Origin: Saccharicrinis aurantiacus | GTDB taxonomy: Bacteria; Bacteroidota; Bacteroidia; Bacteroidales; Marinilabiliaceae | Direction of reading: 5' to 3' | NCBI RefSeq assembly: GCF_001660705.2 | Contig: NZ_LYBV02000021.1 | Span: forward strand, 97,019-161,018 | DNA length: 64,000 nucleotides | Shown: in pieces, positions 62,401-64,000 of the stretch | How the letters are laid out: the number at the start of each line of letters is the position of its first letter | Numbering within the stretch: the stretch's first letter is position 1 | Notes under the pieces: model-generated | Told to the model about the DNA's origin: nothing | The model's database searches: none | What the model saw: only the letters and a program-made list of their open reading frames with translations | Position numbers and translations under genes: made by a program

Positions 62401-63426
62401 TAGCTGAACAATGCCTGTGTTAACAAGCTCTTTGGGTATTAAAAAACGCAGACTACCATTTGTAATAGTGCCCTCAAGCATTTCAATAATATCTCCTTCT
62501 TGCTGTACTAGTAGGTTAATGTTCTCTTCACCGTTACCCGTATTCGATTGGATATGTATATCTAAGTTTTCGTTATTCCATCGATTACTCACACTTAAAG
62601 AATACCCCTGAGCCATTACCTTTGGAAGCGGAAAAGTGATGCTTTCGTTATTATTGCCTTCAATTTGAGCAAAGTATTGTTTGTTAAGTTCGGCTTTAAT
62701 AAAAATAAAACCTTTGCCATCGTAAATGGGTTGTATTGGCGAGCAAAAATTACCATCCTGATCAACAACTGCACCCTTAAAGTCCATGGCATCGCCAGCT
62801 TGGTTTACGCCTGAAAAGGCAACACGTGTAGTAATGCCATTCACTAAATTTCCTCCTTCAGGATAAAACTGTAGGTTTAACTTAGCAGTTGAAGTATTAT
62901 TGGCGTTTATAACTGTTTCTTCAGTTGCTGGTTCTGTAGCTGTGCTGGTGCGCTCTGAATTTGCAACGGCCATCTCTTCATCCACATCCTCGGCATAAAT
63001 ATGCACTTCTTTTTTAAAGAAGAAATCAGAGCCTTGGTTACGCATCCAGTTGGTGTAAGCAACCATCAAATACTTTCCGGTTGCCATATCCTGATCCAAC
63101 TCCATATGCCCGTAACACTTTCCCTGGTTTAATATAAACATGCGTTTAGAGGCAGTTACCCCATTAGGGTTTATCAGCTCAACATACAATACGCGTTCAT
63201 GTATCTCGGGTAAATGCGTAATGGCATTAACCAAGTAAGATTGAAACCATACATCATCACCAGCAAAATATACCGGTTTATCAGTGTGTATAAATAGTTT
63301 CTCGGGGTACGACGATTTATTATATCGGTTAACTTTATTTATTAACGTTTGTGCTTTTTCGGCACTATTAAATGAACATAGCAACAAGGCAGCCATGCAT
63401 GCCATTAAAACCTTTTTAAACAACAT
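59461..63426 (-). CDS. Large exported MG2-domain and TonB-plug-like protein
   Basis: 1321 residues with an N-terminal signal peptide (MLFKKVLMACMAALLLCSFNSA). The N-terminal region (about 40-150) resembles the alpha-2-macroglobulin MG2 domain: KLFIHTDKPVYFAGDDVWFQ. Several beta-sandwich domains follow, including two regulatory-like domains (GIYIDGKLKRKSGKKA..., ADITIKGKPFATTTNRDGDF), and a region about 660-830 (QFGAPSYVVGQSQLEDLMKD ... DFVLTGKSPHRFYIYVDGS) like a TonB plug domain, but no barrel comes after it. The C-terminal part (about 1090-1320; VVEFQGRKCYKISFTQN, LYDGSMLIDKETFALVSLNWKY) resembles the C-terminal domain of other exported carboxypeptidase-regulatory-like proteins. I know no specific function; a surface or periplasmic partner of a transporter is conceivable. 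Confidence 0.75.
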   Translation of the reverse strand: MLFKKVLMACMAALLLCSFNSAEKAQTLINKVNRYNKSSYPEKLFIHTDKPVYFAGDDVWFQSYLVNAITHLPEIHERVLYVELINPNGVTASKRMFILNQGKCYGHMELDQDMATGKYLMVAYTNWMRNQGSDFFFKKEVHIYAEDVDEEMAVANSERTSTATEPATEETVINANNTSTAKLNLQFYPEGGNLVNGITTRVAFSGVNQAGDAMDFKGAVVDQDGNFCSPIQPIYDGKGFIFIKAELNKQYFAQIEGNNNESITFPLPKVMAQGYSLSVSNRWNNENLDIHIQSNTGNGEENINLLVQQEGDIIEMLEGTITNGSLRFLIPKELVNTGIVQLTLLNSDMIPEAERLVFVNHYDALNISIEGAKDHYNSREAIDIQLSVSDKNGNPVEGEFSMSVTDAALVDDKAYSQINLVNHMLLSANLPGKINNIGSLLKNNAEAFNNLDIIMLVNGWRRFKWEKVMADTITTPKYQYETGIYIDGKLKRKSGKKAAPKGIEVTMMLSGDQTQVMKTTTDSKGHFKFNVQDFNDTVDVLVQTVNRSNSKADFNIDLNSNLRFDPADNNARARMMLSEKVATTFFSSEAIKADEVQASKGKTKERLQRDDDAFLFQDTTDIFLDNINVTASKKRTVQENMVEQFGAPSYVVGQSQLEDLMKDTPWYYGLTSLLYDAFPGLRVYEVSNPEDMGGIQDDFAAEEDSIFSDDDGFTELRNQRTVDFVLTGKSPHRFYIYVDGSLIGMTNSNGRLATMDSNYSFDDFMSMDPTAIKSIELVFSPRNSPMFDIMPETTADIDISGAPEAILSIYTKEGTGVYAQSYNKGMANFRLYGFEKVREFYAPQYDGTDDLKVVNDERSTLYWSPSIKTDSLGKGSIQFYNSDAAEQLRFDVAGFSVDGTPGAQIVLKGSITNSNRKATTNDMASDYEQETVENLALSKEYKLGAAIAKSPANNNLAYADITIKGKPFATTTNRDGDFIINLDEVSGSDIVIISSLNFGSAELSVDDLLRDKSVQLQNNLDTSEKIDAEKIIQQMGRKKRSNSILSSIFIKGAYRETIKKNGDLFRVSDFGLIQKKENYYGPIITHETMPLEGREYRTEDYPMQIKYEPLNTTDDLMPIIDPLHQDLSFLKYDNRKDYKYTAEGVVEFQGRKCYKISFTQNPEVRKALYDGSMLIDKETFALVSLNWKYSETASKYLLPIQFLMPGKTIEKFEVLEQNNTASYHIKDGKWYLKNVSQSAELRIDNIKLAYKREFSTTEVFDKKPDEFKKTSVDKMDKRRMMIKTVNYNPEYWRQPWVLPADKDINEQINFLHEVTFIKQKQ

Positions 63427-63455
63427 GTATACGTAATATATAATGAATAATTACC

Positions 63456-63483
63456 CAAATATAGTTTTAAATATCAGTATCAA
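63456..63483 (-). promoter_or_regulatory. Candidate promoter of the 1321-residue protein gene
   Basis: On the - strand TATATTTG (63463-63456) matches TAnnTTTG 29 bases before the ATG; TTG at 63483-63481 lies 17 bases upstream, slightly closer than ideal. Confidence 0.4.
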
Positions 63484-63582
63484 TGCGTGTGTCAATACAT
63501 TAAAAAGGGAGGGGAGTTTAATAATTATGCTCCATAGTTCAGTAACTGTACTTCTCACGCCTGTCTAGTATAATAATAAATT

Positions 63583-63670
63583 GGGCGTGCCCCTAAAGGG
63601 TCGAGCTTTTCACTGCTACTCCTCGCTTCGTGCCTCGCTGTGGGGTATCCGTTGCAATCTCTCACGCAGC
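63583..63670. repeat. REP-like intergenic element, copy 2
   Basis: Starts GGGCGTGCCCCT, then GGTCGAGCT (63599-63607) and, 47 bases later, TATCCGTTGCAATCTCT (63646-63662). Shares blocks and spacing with the element at 32695-32783. GC-rich relative to the flanks. Confidence 0.55.
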
Positions 63671-63903
63671 TGGGTTGTTGCCAAGAATAACCACTCAGCC
63701 AGTAGCATGTTTTTTACCAAGCACGCTGAGTTTGGCCATAATTTGTAATAATGCCCTTGGCTCTGCATTAGTATTTCTGTTAACTGAATGCATGTTTGTA
63801 ATATTTGTACTAAAAAAATGCGCATCTGAACCTGCCTAGGCTATAATTCTGCTCAGTCACGTTATAGCGTGTAAGATTCTTCCACAGGGGATTCATTTTT
63901 TTT

Positions 63904-63985
63904 GCCTTTGTACCAATTTTTTCTGCTTTGTGCCACTAAATTTAGCTCTTGTACCAGGTACAAAGGCAGAATTACGAGGTACAAA
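63904..63985. repeat. Five-copy TTTGTACC array with about 20-bp pitch
   Basis: TTTGTACC at 63908 (+), TTTGTGCC at 63928 (+), CTTGTACC at 63948 (+), then the inverse GGTACAAA at 63957 and 63978 (-). Intervals 20, 20, 9, 21. The third and fourth copies form the palindrome TTGTACC-A-GGTACAA. TGCCTTTGTACC (63904-63915) and GGTACAAAGGCA (63957-63968) are a perfect 12-bp inverted repeat. The gene it may control lies beyond the window. Confidence 0.7.
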
Positions 63986-64000
63986 CCAAAAGTGAATGGT

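Larger units (their letters stand above)
63427..64000. other. Terminal intergenic region with a REP-like element and a periodic array
   Basis: No gene is supported; the short frames on both strands at 63616-63839 have no start context or protein-like composition. It holds the REP-like element (63583-63670) and the GGTACAAA array (63904-63985), which continues towards the window edge. Confidence 0.65.

Noticed and set aside
63616..63839. Small proteins on both strands of the terminal region
   Set aside because: They lie in the REP-like element, overlap each other and have no signal, motif or promoter.

Overview
The window is AT-rich chromosomal DNA from a member of the Bacteroidota, most like a marine or environmental polysaccharide degrader of the Marinilabiliales/Bacteroidales type. 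This rests on a SusC/SusD/SusE locus, type IX secretion C-terminal domains, families largely confined to the phylum (DUF4270, DUF4954, DUF4834, DUF6427, DUF2723/GT117), and promoters of the Bacteroidota form TTTG-N19/20-TAnnTTTG. No species can be named from sequence alone.

Layout. 1-3.9 kb: end of an Omp85-type outer-membrane barrel, then two tandem DUF1254/DUF1214 lipoproteins. 4-5.3 kb: a WG-repeat lipoprotein. 5.9-26.5 kb: a beta-glucan polysaccharide utilisation locus (PUL). It has two membrane-bound TPR/HTH regulators, a GH3, a multidomain GH5 with CBM6 modules and a type IX sorting domain, a small secreted protein, SusC, SusD, SusE, two GH30 lipoproteins and a distant EreA/ChaN-like secreted protein. 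The enzyme set fits a beta-1,6-containing glucan (pustulan or laminarin type): surface GH30/GH5 cut the polymer, SusCDE bind and import the pieces, GH3 finishes them in the periplasm.

27.1-36.3 kb: a segment bracketed by two tRNA-Gln(TTG) genes in the same orientation. They share an identical 36-base upstream block and similar terminators. Between them lie two type I arylsulfatases, a PAS histidine kinase/LuxR response regulator pair and a previously uncalled 58-residue lipoprotein.

36.8-63.4 kb: mostly conserved housekeeping genes. These are a GT117 glycosyltransferase, polysaccharide deacetylase, purD, DUF6427, a NodU-type carbamoyltransferase, DUF4834, a C-terminal processing protease, dCMP deaminase, radA, rfaE2, panD/panC, a GT5 N-domain-only glycogen-synthase-like protein, DUF4270, DUF4954 and glmS. 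Two large secreted proteins of unknown role are also present: a 784-residue triple-module protein with a His/Tyr/Gly and Arg/Pro/Ser tail, and a 1321-residue MG2/plug-domain protein.

The most unexplained signal is non-coding. Three intergenic places (5.65, 32.94 and 63.9 kb) each carry four or five copies of a short core motif at a pitch of about 20-24 bp in mixed orientation, each place with its own core sequence. Two of them lie a few hundred bases from a shared REP-like element.
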